Source: Trileptium ribeirensis (taxonomy: Eukaryota; Nematoda; Enoplea; Enoplida; Thoracostomopsidae). Taken from it: a DNA stretch of 64,000 nucleotides. The stretch covers positions 1 to 64,000 of the forward strand of contig JASANE010010005.1 of assembly GCA_030248225.1 (NCBI GenBank), read 5' to 3'. Each line of letters starts with the position of its first letter. The stretch's first letter is position 1. The notes under the pieces are model-generated. The model had not been told where the DNA came from and ran no database searches. It worked only from the letters and a program-made list of their open reading frames with translations. The translations under genes and the position numbers were made by a program. Below are positions 1 to 10,438 of the stretch, one piece after another.

Positions 1-1151
1 AAACATCGCAAACCTGTGCTTACGGCAGTCTCAGCGAAATCAAATGTATGAAATTTATCCAATAATAACAATGAGAAAGTATAAAGATTAGTCTGTTTAA
101 TAACTTCTTCCACAGTGGTATGCTGTAAGATACGCAGATCTAGCATGTTAGTTTCGGGAGCTTCAGGTAGTTGACAATTTAAGTTCATTTCTTGGAGCTC
201 TTTAAAGCGCTTTGCGGTTCCAAATGGCATTCATGCAGTAAAATAAAAGGATTCATTTGCTCATTCTTTGGCGTATGGATTCTGTGTCTTTTCAATTACC
301 ATGTTTTTAGCTGCTCATTTACAGAATGTTACGTTAGGATAACTCCGTTTAGGTTAACAAAAACGGCTACTGCTTTTTGTTACATCCCTCAGGCTGTGAC
401 GTTGTTTTCACTGTCTCAGACTGTGCGTTATAAAATTTCGCTTATGCGCAACCCTACTGTGGTTTTTACACCTGCATATTTTACAAATCAAATCCGCTAA
501 AGTCCGCTAACTAGTTGGAAGCAGCGTGCGGCAAACGTCTCGGATTTACCTGACCACATTTAAAGAAAAACGAAAACGAGTCACAGTGATTGGCGCCGTA
601 AAACCGGAATTATCAAACTGTTCAATGTTCGCTACGTGGTAAACTTGATATTATACAATTTAATGGAAAGGAAGTGACAACAATTGCGTATCGGTCTCGA
701 GGACGCTCGCGATACTATCTTGACACTGCTAGTAAGCACGATATGCAGGGACTCTTGTTGATCGGCATTGACACAACTTTTTAGACTCAACGATTCACGG
801 TTGCTTGTGGAAGACTAATGGGCTCTCAACATAGCTATACCCAAATGTTAATATTGTCGGCTCCTGAATGTTCTACAGTCAATTCCTTGTTTTTATGCTG
901 CAAGCGTATATTGACCTACAACATGGGTATCGCTAGGAGTAGGTGTTTGCGGTCTGAGGATCAGTCGCAGCTTTAGACAAGAATAATTATGCATCGTTGA
1001 AATTCAAATTATACAACTGAGATCCAACTTGAGATGTATATCATCCATTCGGAATTTTCTCGTTAGGATTTAAGCCCAGTGGTAGTTATAAATTCAAATC
1101 AATAACCCAACACACTGTTCAACACACAACAAGTACAAATTATATATTTAC
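1..1151. repeat. Intronic/intergenic DNA, left copy of a segmental duplication
   Basis: No convincing gene is present. Positions 1-500 match 10610-11110 with substitutions and small gaps (for example the shared stretch around the CTAGCATGTTAGTTTC motif). Positions 560-900 match 12060-12380. The block continues through the sushi exon at 1152-1352. The 102-codon plus-strand ORF at 192-500 is not kept open in the other copy, so I do not call it a gene. Confidence 0.7.
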
Positions 1152-1352
1152 CAACACAAGTGGCCTTGGATGACCACGCGCCAACAACGTCTGCGGGATC
1201 TGACGGAAGCTCGCACATCGAAGAACTGTTCCCGTTCACGACAAACCCGACGTTGCAAGTGAACGTTGCCAGTGTACCGATTTCGACGGAGTTTCCCGAA
1301 GCAGGCGGAGAATACGAGACAGAGCCATTTCCGACTGCTACTGATGGGCATG
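1152..1352 (-). CDS. Sushi (CCP) domain exon, last of six in the window
   Basis: This internal exon encodes one complete complement control protein (sushi) module of about 67 codons, a small extracellular beta-sandwich usually used for protein binding. On the minus strand an acceptor (TTTTACAG) precedes it and a donor (G|GTAAAT) follows it. Both are phase 1, so the exon is symmetric and can be duplicated without breaking the frame. The four conserved Cys are visible (start, TFTC, SSMC, ATC), with the usual Trp before the last one (GAW). It is nearly identical to the exons at 10238-10438 and 12962-13162. N-glycosylation motifs are present (NGS, NSS). No transmembrane or other domain is seen, and the protein's other exons lie outside the window or are unrecognised. 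Confidence 0.8.
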
Positions 1353-2199
1353 CTGTAAAATGCGAAAACTTCATTGAAAACATGGAAAATCTACTTTATT
1401 ACGATCGAAACGCAAATTCTATTAACAAAATATTCCATCTAGCGCTTGGTACATGTTGGTGTCCACAAAACTTTTGCAAAAATATGGGCAAATATTTACA
1501 AACCCAGACCCACAAATAGAACAAACGCGATTAAGTGATGCTTGATTAATTGATAACTGCGTGATTAAGAATATTTGTTAAATGCTACGTTTATATCACC
1601 ATTCGGGTTTTGGAACGCCATATCAAAAGAAATCGCCGTTTGTGCTTTACCAGCATATTGTATAACAAAAGATTTTCACACTAATAGTGCTCACGACCTG
1701 ATGTAAAAACGTAAGAGCTGTGGAGTTTTTTGGGTATTGGACACATAACATTATCCTTTTAGTATTGTGCTAACAAAGTTCATCGGTGAATTTTTAATTG
1801 GTTACTTTCCTAGGCTAAGTTTAAACCTGTCCGTTTTTGCAAAAGGTTTTTACACTAATTGTGCTTACCATCTGCAGTAAAACCTTAATATCTGGGGAGC
1901 ATCTTTGTATTGGCAATATAATATTAACCTTTTAGTATTGCGCTAAGAAAGTTTCATTGGTGAATTTTTAATTGGTTACTTTCCTAGGCTAAGTAAGTTT
2001 AAACCTTTACGGGTTTGCAAAAGATTTTCGAACTAATAATACTCACTAACTATCCTAAAAGTTCAAGAACATTTGTACCGGCAACATAATTTTATGGAAA
2101 GCATCTCTGATTCGTATAGTCAAGTTGAACGAATCAAAGTAATATAACTATAATATAAACTGAAAACCGATCACATATACGGCGAAGACATCCCCGTAC
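1353..2199. repeat. Intron with ~176-bp tandem repeat (1667-2100)
   Basis: Positions 1353-1450 match 13163-13260 as part of the segmental duplication. From about 1667 to 2100 a unit of about 176 bp is repeated about 2.4 times. Each copy begins near AAAAGRTTTT and contains CTTTTAGTATTG and CTTTCCTAGGCTAAG. Copy starts are near 1667, 1842 and 2019. No coding signal is seen. Confidence 0.6.
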
Positions 2200-2382
2200 A
2201 TTTACAAAGCGGTGGAGACGGATAGTAAGCTTTTGGTTGTGTTCCCGGACGCGCCACTACACAAGTTGTCACATTCTGACCGACCAACGTATAGCCAGTG
2301 TCACACGAGATTGTTGCCATGCTCGAGTTTCCGCCTGCGATGTATAGGGCGCTTCCGTTTCCGATATTCAGCGGTTCACATT
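2200..2382 (-). CDS. Sushi (CCP) domain exon
   Basis: This 183-bp internal exon has no start codon of its own and was found by translating the minus strand between splice sites. It opens after an acceptor (CTTTATAG) in phase 1 with AA|TGT. It carries four Cys in sushi order (CEPL, ISC, TTC, PLC). Tyr stands where the Trp before the last Cys is usual. The typical GNGS and DTGY motifs are present. It ends at a weak donor (T|GTACGG), again phase 1. It belongs with the other five sushi exons on this strand and probably to the same secreted or surface protein. The donor choice is the least certain part. Confidence 0.65.
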
Positions 2383-4453
2383 CTATAAAGAATATTGCGG
2401 AACGAACGTTTCAACCAAAAATGGCGGTGAAAAACAGAAGACTCAGAATAGGATATAAAATGCAAAAATATTAAAATGCGAGCAGCATTTTGGGTAATTT
2501 CGCGGAAGGTTTAAAGCATATGTTATCGTATATATCTTCCATCATTAAATCATTCATTTGTAACATAATTCTTGACATATTTCTGTTAAAACCGAAGCGT
2601 GTAGTTTGCTCTCATGTTTAAAACACGGCTTTAGGAATAGAATTAACAAACCATTTTGCAACTAGTAAAGAGGTATATGAATGCAGGATTTTAGTATGAC
2701 ATTTTCAGGCTTCCCTTCTTTGATTATAGACAGTGTAAATTCATAAAGCGGTAATAGAAACTGTTGTCTGAGCAGGATTTGCTTGTTAACATGCGAAGCT
2801 GAGCCACTGAATGCTTTCAAGAAAATTGAGTTATCATATATTTTCTGTTATCACAAGAAAAAATGTATATACAGATAGGGATCGGCGCGAACGTAATACT
2901 ATGAAAGTAATAATTCGTTACTTGGAAAAATCTGATTATTTTGGCCTACATCATCTGAAAATGCAAGGAACATGTCGAGGCCCATTTCGCCAAACTACTT
3001 ATAGGGCTCATGGTATGATGGACAAAAGGTTTTGCCTACACTGCAGTTAATAATGGTCGTATTACTTCCTCTAATACTGGGGATTTAGGCAAAATTAGGT
3101 TTGAAAAAGAACCCTATAAACTGGGGTGGGGTTGCAAAAATAAAATTTTGTCCACGATCCAATGACTTCCAAAGCGAGGCAGTTAGCCCCGGCTGAAAAC
3201 AAGGGTACTGCCAATATGGAGCCCGTCTTGCTTAGTGAGATTTTATATTGATGGCGTGAGAAGTGTCATGGTGTTCTCAAGAAGCTATCATGACGTTTTG
3301 ATGAAATTAATTGAACTGACTAAATAAGCACAATTAGCACGAAATTGTGCACTACTAAACTTAAAGTGACCCCGTGAACCAACCTCTTTTGCGATACCTT
3401 GGTGGGATCCGCATACATTGTTACGAAACAAATAAAAATGGTCGATTCCGTTCGCTGCTAGCCCAAATTTGGAGATTTGCAATCAGGCAATGACAGTTGA
3501 GTAACACGTTATAGCTTAAAAATAGGATTCGTCTGCGTTTGCGAACAAATTTAATGTAACTGTGGCATCATAAACGTAACGATCCTATTATTTATCAATG
3601 ATTGTTCGCGAATAACATCGTTTGTTAAGTCAAAACCGACAAGATTTTGTTAACAAACAAATGTAATCGCGATGAAAAACTTGGTTTTTCGATCGACTGG
3701 AAAATGTTCGATAAACTCAATTTTTTTATAAAAACAAAATAGGATGGTCGGCGGAGTCATCTTAGACTTTTACATATTTACCCTGTTGCAAATATAAAAC
3801 GTTGATTTATAATAGTTTATGCATCGGTTTGAACTAATATATCGATACTTGTTGTGCTGGGCAATTTTTATCCAGATTTGCAGATTTACTGCAATTTCAC
3901 TATTGTGTATATTTCTATGAAATTCGTCATGTCCAAATGGCGAGCATTATTCGCCTTGATTGGCGAGACCACGACTACCGTCCCAACTATTTCAAAATAT
4001 TAGATTGTGGCTTGTAAGGTAAATTGTTTGATCCTTTTATGCGGAACCTAACATTAGCCAAATCCGTGAATCCATTTTTAAATTTGTATAGATGTTGCAA
4101 TCAAAATTTGTCGAATGCCCATGTTTTATATCCGTAAAATGGTGGAAATAATATGTTCTTCTGTTTTAAAACGGACGAAGATATAGTGCTATAAATCTGG
4201 GTCCCGAAAGTACAGAGGTTCGTAACGACTTGGGGTATCAGAGTTGTCATCGACATCTAGTCGACCGTACATTTGTTAAGTTATCCATGAGACAGATTTC
4301 TTTGCAATTAAATGTTGTTAGGCCCAACTGTCAAGACCGTAGCTGGGAATACTGAAAATTTAGTATAAAATTGCAAATAATTTCTTGTAAACTTGAATTG
4401 ATTTAGTAAGAATTGGGTAAAGTACTCTTTAAAAATCCAAAAATGAGCATTAC
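2383..4453. other. Intron between sushi exons; one dispersed repeat
   Basis: No gene is seen. Positions about 3530-3770 share blocks (GCGAACAAATTTAATG; AAAATAGGATGGT-GGCGG) with about 54590-54840 in the same orientation, so a dispersed repeat family is present. The remaining short ORFs lack domain or splice support. Confidence 0.5.
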
Positions 4454-4651
4454 CTAAGCACTCTGGAACAGGTCTGTTCCAAAAACCATTCGTTGTTGTA
4501 GGATTTTCGATGCAGATTCGGCTTGAATTTCCTGCCAGAACGTAGCCAGTGTCGCACGAAAATGTCGCTGTTGCATTAATCGGCGCTGACGTGAGACTGG
4601 TAACTGCATCGTGTACAACTGAGCCGTTGCCAAGCGAATCCACCGTGCAAC
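4454..4651 (-). CDS. Sushi (CCP) domain exon
   Basis: A 198-bp internal exon on the minus strand. It opens after TTTTTAG in phase 1 (GT|TGC) and closes at a good donor (TTAG|GTAATG), also phase 1. The translation has the four sushi Cys (GC, TFSC, RIC, PEC), a Trp in the FWNRP segment before the last Cys, and the GNGS and DTGYVLAGNS motifs shared with its neighbours. The module is more diverged from the 1152/10238/12962 trio than those are from one another, so it is an older repeat of the same gene. Confidence 0.8.
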   Translation of the reverse strand, partial: VARWIRLATAQLYTMQLPVSRQRRLMQQRHFRATLATFWQEIQAESASKILQQRMVFGTDLFQSA

Positions 4652-5436
4652 CTAAAAATCCATACTGATATTGACAAGCAAAGACATTCACAACTTTACT
4701 GCAATAGAAACAAATGAAACTTGTGTGTCCATCAAAATGATCCTTTCACGCTGTGTTTTATCGAATGTTCTAGCCTTGTCAGCTTATGAAATCACTATAA
4801 CTGCAGAGTAAAACAAAGAATGCAGAAGACAAAAATTACTGTTGCGTATAAAGAGCAATTGAATGAAATCGTCTCCTCTGTCGGTGCAATCATTAGTTAG
4901 TCATATTGACATGAATCACAATACCTATGTGTGCTTGTACTCATGTATTTTTTTACAATGAGGAATCCATATTGTGTAAAAAAAGTTTTCATATTCTGCA
5001 ATAAGTTGTCATTATGGTAGTTGCCACAAGATTATAATGTAGAAACGAGCATATATTATTTTGAATCGTTGGCGTCGCAAACTTCAGCTTGGACATAGCC
5101 AAAAGTAGTAAAAGGCACAACGACAAAATAACATCATGGGTTATGCTTGTTTTTACAAGGCTGTGGATTTGGTACAAAACTTGAATTTTTTCTCCAATTT
5201 AGTGCAGGACAGGCCCGACGGTAGCTGGGGATAGTTAGAACTTTTGTGCATCTGGTGAACTGCAGTCGTAGGGCCATCATCATGCTTTGCGACATTTAAT
5301 GGTCACGATGCAATGAATACTTGGACTTCTCATCTTGAATATACAGTGCAATTTAACTCAAAAGAACGTCGAGATTTATTTTATACCTTATATTTGTCGC
5401 AGACAATTTATTGCAAAAATGCTTCTTGCCACTTGC
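4652..5436. other. Intron between sushi exons
   Basis: AT-rich sequence of about 0.8 kb with no recognisable gene, repeat array or RNA. Confidence 0.6.
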
Positions 5437-5622
5437 CTTTACAAAACGGTACCGATGGGTAGTAACCGTTCAACCCGCTTCCGGGAAGCAAAATACACGT
5501 TGTTGAGCTCTCGCCAGCCAGCGCGAATCCGACATCGCAGGATGCATTCGCTGTAGTCGAATTCCCGCCCACCGAAAGGGCGTAGCTGACGGATCCATTG
5601 CCTACATCGAACGACGTGCATT
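5437..5622 (-). CDS. Sushi (CCP) domain exon with a GC donor
   Basis: A 186-bp phase 1-1 exon on the minus strand. The acceptor is TATTTTAG followed by AA|TGC. The four sushi Cys are visible (EC, ASC, TTC, PFC), with the usual GNGS and CDVGFALAG motifs. No GT donor keeps phase 1 right after the last Cys. Instead the exon ends AAAG|GCAAGT, the strong consensus of a GC-AG intron. Using GC keeps the same phase as every other exon of this gene, which supports it as the real site. Family assignment is secure; the splice site is an inference. Confidence 0.75.
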
Positions 5623-7341
5623 CTAAAATAGATACCATAATTGAGTTGGACCCAGCTTCAGAACCTGACAATAAAATTATATATATGTTGTGCCTCAGCT
5701 GAGACATACCTATATACTATATCACAACCGGCGACATGTACGTATGTATATTTTCTTGCAACTGGTGATGAAATGACCTAATTAGGACGAAAAAGGTTCC
5801 TATAAAATGTGGCTAATGTCACCAAGAAGAACCATATGCCATTTTATACCAACTTTTTCGGCGTGCTTTCGTTTAGCTTCTGTAATGTATCATGCACGAA
5901 TTGCACACTGTAAGCTATTGCAGCGACCATGTTGTAAGAAATCTATATTGTCATAGCATTATGTTATTGCAAACATAGCACAATCAATAGCACAAACTAT
6001 ATGGTGGCCGTTAACAGCGGGTACTCGTTGCTGTGTCGCAACTCGTACACGCGTATAAAATCGTGATTTCCGTGCGCACATACTTTTACGACCGTGAACT
6101 GGTTAGGTTTTATATTTTTCTTGCCTAGCCTACCTTTGACGAAAGAACAACCTAGGTGTGTGCACAACGTTTATCATAAAAGAGATATAGCGTATCGTTA
6201 GGTAAAAGTGGATGCATTTTATCGTCAATTCAAAGTAAGTTGGTTAATACATCGATGGCTAACTCGATGTCAAAAAAGCTCTTCTATCTTCAACAGCAAA
6301 GTCAGGCTATCATCAAGGCGGTGGAATTGACCACGAGGAAAAAGGAAAAAGGACATTCATTTGATTACACGCTGTATAAATTTTCGTTGTTGTAACCTGA
6401 TAAATTTGTGTTGTATAATTGCGACATTACTGGGTTGCATAATAAACAACGAAAAGACTAAACAGTAGCTATTAACTCGTCTCATGATTTCTTTGGCAGG
6501 TGTGAAATGTTTTAAAAAGGTTGTGTATTCTGTAGCTTTGATCATTGTTTGGTTTGAGTTCGATCACTATTGCTCTAAATTTTAGCAAACATCTAATTCG
6601 TGGAATCTCAAACTTCAAAAGCCCTAAAATTACCGGTACACTAAAAATATTTTCTCTAGAATCATTCACTACCAGTTTCTTGGCATAGACTTCATCATTC
6701 GCTAAAAATTTTGGGAGAAATTTTCAGATAGTCAGAAATCACGATTATTGGAAAAATTTTGTATATTCGTACTCAAAATGACATGCCGATGTCAACGGTA
6801 TCAAATTTGATCTCCTGAAGTCATTTTTATATTGGACCCATGAGTCTAAAAAATTGAACAACATTATTTGCGATCACGCTGAAATAAATACCCATGGATT
6901 CTTCCCGTTGAAAAGAATCGAGCAGTATTAAATTTGGAGCCATAGACCATGTAGTTAACTAAATAATAGAAAACGCAGCTAAACCCCAGCCAGTAATTGA
7001 AGTACTAAAGTCGAAGTACTGTGTAATACTAGTACTGTGTCGAAGCAGCAGGCATAAGCCTAAGCCTTAGGACTAAGCCTAAGTATTAAGCACTAAACCT
7101 AAGCACTAAGGCTAAACTAAAGCACCAAACATAAGCACTGAGCCAAAGCCTAAGTTAGATTGTTATTTATTCTAACAGCTTTCTATATATAATTTTTATT
7201 TTTAATTGAATTCCTTTTAGGTAAATAATATTGGCTGATCGACCCCGTAATCAACAATTTATATCATCCCGGTCAACACCGCCCTTCTTTCCAATCAGTT
7301 ATCAGACATCAACTACATTTTCATTCAAATCGCATGATTTT
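5623..7341. other. Intron with no recognised gene; CCTAAG-type degenerate repeat at its end
   Basis: No coding signal is found. Positions about 7052-7155 hold a degenerate run of AAGCCTAAG/AAGCACTAA hexamer-like units, reminiscent of the longer array at 52855-53030. Confidence 0.5.
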
Positions 7342-7741
7342 ATGAGACATTCAAGATAACTTGTGTGCAGCGTGTCATACCATTGTCCCGGTCTGCCGCG
7401 ACTATAGTCAATAATCCGTTAGCGTCATATTTGACACTCAATGGACAATGACAAAGTGTCACAGCGTACAATTTAATTTATTCGTGTAGTCGTGAGTGGC
7501 TATATTAAATACCATTTAATCCGATCCGAGTTTATCCAAAACGGAGACCCGCGTGCTACTCTCTGACAATTTTTATATAGTCGCTCTCCACTACATGGGA
7601 TAAATTAAATTGTCCGCTGTGACACTCTGTCATTGTCCATTGAGTGTCAACTGTGACACTAATGGATTATTGGCTATAGTCACGCCCGACTGTGGGACAA
7701 TGGTATGACACGCTGCACACACGTTATCTTGAATGTCTCAT
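7342..7741. mobile_element. Foldback / MITE-like element with ~145-bp inverted arms
   Basis: Positions 7342-7488 and 7598-7741 are inverted copies of each other, at roughly 85-90% identity by eye. The outermost 19 bases (ATGAGACATTCAAGATAAC) are perfectly mirrored. About 110 bp of unrelated spacer separates the arms, and no transposase is encoded. I could not define a clear target-site duplication. The shape fits a non-autonomous foldback DNA element. Confidence 0.75.
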
Positions 7742-8092
7742 TACCACTCCCCTTTTTTCAACTTTATAACTGTTAGCCCGTTGACGGCTTATTAGGAACT
7801 CAAAAATTTGCATTTACTGTCCACTCCACAATTACCGTATTTATTTTTCAAACTTTCTAGCACGCATATTTGTCGAGAATATAACAAATATAACCGTGTG
7901 ACGTCTTCCTTACACCCAGCAACCCCAATATGTCGTGACTCAGACACCTTTTAAATTTGACACCATCAACCTGCTCAATACTCCATATTTAACCTACAAA
8001 GTTGTTTCCCGAGTTTTCGAACTGTTACAGCCCGAATTATTGTCAACTTATACTTTTTCACTTTTGATACTTGTTTTTTTGCAATAAATAGC
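7742..8092. other. Non-coding intronic sequence
   Basis: I see no gene or repeat in this short stretch. Confidence 0.5.
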
Positions 8093-8266
8093 ATGGTCCC
8101 ACAACACACCGAACCAGTAACCCTATGGCCTAACCATATCAATTATTGAACACTATGGTTTTTATGTAGGTTGACCAAGATGGTCCCACAACACACCGAA
8201 CCAGTAACCCTATGGCCTAACCATATCAATTATTGAACACTATGGTTTTTATGTAGGTTGACCAAG
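8093..8266. repeat. Perfect tandem duplication, 87 bp x 2
   Basis: Positions 8093-8179 and 8180-8266 appear to be identical copies of one 87-bp unit that begins ATGGTCCCACAACACACC. Identity without visible change suggests a recent duplication or an assembly echo. Confidence 0.9.
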
Positions 8267-10237
8267 ATCAACTTAATCCATACATTCAATGTCGAATTAT
8301 GACCGAAATTAAAAAAAAAACTAAATTGAGATGTAGACATTTTCCGCCTCCGTCAGCTTTAGGGGGTCATGGTGAACCCCCTTTAAATATAGTGCCCTCA
8401 AAATGTTTTGCATTCAAGTGTGCTTCAAAAACCCCATGGGAATACGGGGTGGACAATTTTAAGCGCAGCCTTATCTATTTAAATACAGAAAAAGGCACCT
8501 ATTGTCCGATTAAAATCCGCGAACAATTGACAGCAATCAAGCCTTGCTGAAAAAGGATGATTTTCATCTCGTTTGGAGGTGTGAGATGTTTGGGGTAAAA
8601 AGACTATGGCCGCATAGCTGAAAAGACGATGGGTGCTTTCCCTGAATATTTCATCCAAATAGGACAGGGCCAAAATATTTGTAAGGAGGTTTGAACCAGA
8701 AATCCGATTGCTCTAAATCATTAGACTTTGAATTTTGCCTGGGAAGCAAGAAACCGTGTGCTTGAATTCTAGGATTTAATAATGTCAAAATTAAATTCAA
8801 CTTAATATACAGTGTCAGAAATTTTAATAGTAAACAAATCTTCTCACAATATGGCCTTTATGTTGTGGAAAAATAACGTTTAGCAATTTTGGCGCAAATT
8901 TATGAATTTTCAGTGTAGGATAATCAAATTGTTGGTGTTTTGTTTCAGTTGGAGAGGGAATGGTGGCCAATAAATTACCAATAGAAATTAAACTTATGGA
9001 GCACAATTTTTTTGCGAGATGGTAGGAATCAATGGTTTTCGTTTTGTATCACGGGGTACCAAAAAATTTCAGCCGTCACCTGTCAAATGGTAGGAAGAAA
9101 TGATTTTGTTTGGTTGTAAAAGCTTTTGTTGAAACGGAGCGAACGAAACGAACGTAGTTTCCACGGAGGACCCTAGTGGGAAAATCGCGAGAAAATTCTT
9201 CTTCGTCTGCTGCTGTCATTCATAACTCATTTTTGGATGGACAGAATTCGACAATTTTTTGTTGATAGCAACAGTGATGACGATGTGCCCTTTAGTTAAA
9301 TGCGAACAGCTTCGACCTCATGTTCTGGTTCAAAATGACAAACAACAGGTTTTTAAAGGTTCTTTGCGTAATCTGGCATATACGGGTACCCGTTTTTGGT
9401 AGCCTTATATCTCGCGACACAGGCTTCAAGCCTGACTTTATTGTGGCACCACTCCCTTGGCCGCCGTGTGCCCGAATATGGTTCGTGATCCTTTGCCAGA
9501 AATCCCGATTTTTCAAATTTCGCCGTGTTTTTGCTTGTTTTTTACTCTGCAATGACTGCCTATTAAGCTAAGCTTTTTGTGACATTTCAAGGGTTTTACG
9601 GTCGACGAACCCGATTTCGAAAATGTAATGCGTTGTTATTTGTCTGATTATGAATTGCGTGCAGAACATCAAGAAAGATATATATAGGTATTTCTGAAAG
9701 CTGAACACAACAATTTGATTATCTAGAGTCCGATGGTCAAATTTCGTGCCTTTTCATGTGGTTTGCGGTCAATGAAACCAATTTATAATATATAATATGT
9801 CTTCAGTTGTTTAGTTACGTATTGCGTACGGGTCATGAAGAATTGTCTATACATGTTTTCCGGTAGGCTGAATACGATGGTTTTTGTATTTACAGACCAG
9901 CACAAATACATGATGCGTTGTCAGTTGGTTTCGTATTAAGCTTCGTATAACGCTTAAATTAAACTTTCTTATGCATAGGACCCATAGCCTTTATTCTTCC
10001 ATATTCTGAACGTAGTGTCTTATAAGTCTCGAAATAGCAGGTCACAACCCGTGGCAGTTCCAGACAAGAACAATTTTGTAGGGTAGAAATTATACAATTG
10101 AGATGCAACTTATATTCGGGGTGTATATCATTCATTCGGCATTTGCTAGTAAGGATTTAAGTCCAATGGTAGTTTTAAATTCAACTCAATAACCCAAAGA
10201 TTTGTCAATACACAACAAGTGCAAATTATGCATTTAC
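8267..10237. other. Intron with a dispersed repeat, no supported gene
   Basis: Positions about 8530-8660 resemble about 53570-53690 in the same orientation (shared GTGAGATG-TT-GGG, CTGAAAAGA-GATGGG and TTCCCTGA blocks), so a diverged interspersed repeat is present. Around 9990-10237 the sequence becomes homologous to 12770-12961 and about 960-1151, the flank of the duplicated sushi exon. The 83-86 codon ORFs near 8.3 and 9.3 kb have no supporting features. Confidence 0.5.
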
Positions 10238-10438
10238 CAACACAAGTAGCCACGGCTGACCAGGCGCCAACAACGTCTGCGGGATCTGACGGAAGCTCGC
10301 ACATCGAAGAACTGTTCCCGTTGAGGACAAACCCGACGTTGCAAGTGAACGTTGCCAGTGTACCGATTTCGATCGAGTTTCCCGAAGCTGGTGAAGAATA
10401 CGAGACTGAGCCATTTCCGACTGTTACTGGTGGGCACG
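10238..10438 (-). CDS. Sushi (CCP) domain exon (duplicated copy)
   Basis: A 201-bp phase 1-1 exon nearly identical to those at 12962-13162 and 1152-1352, including the flanking intron. The acceptor is TTTTACAG and the donor is G|GTAAAT. The four sushi Cys and the Trp in GAW are intact. The reading frame is open with only a few amino-acid changes from its sisters (for example AVATC against STATC), so it looks functional rather than a dead copy. It adds one module to a sushi-repeat protein. Confidence 0.8.

Noticed and set aside
1160..1519. Plus-strand ORFs over the three duplicated sushi exons (also 10219-10485, 12943-13326)
   Set aside because: They are opposite-strand shadows of the sushi exons, whose Cys pattern and splice sites are on the minus strand.
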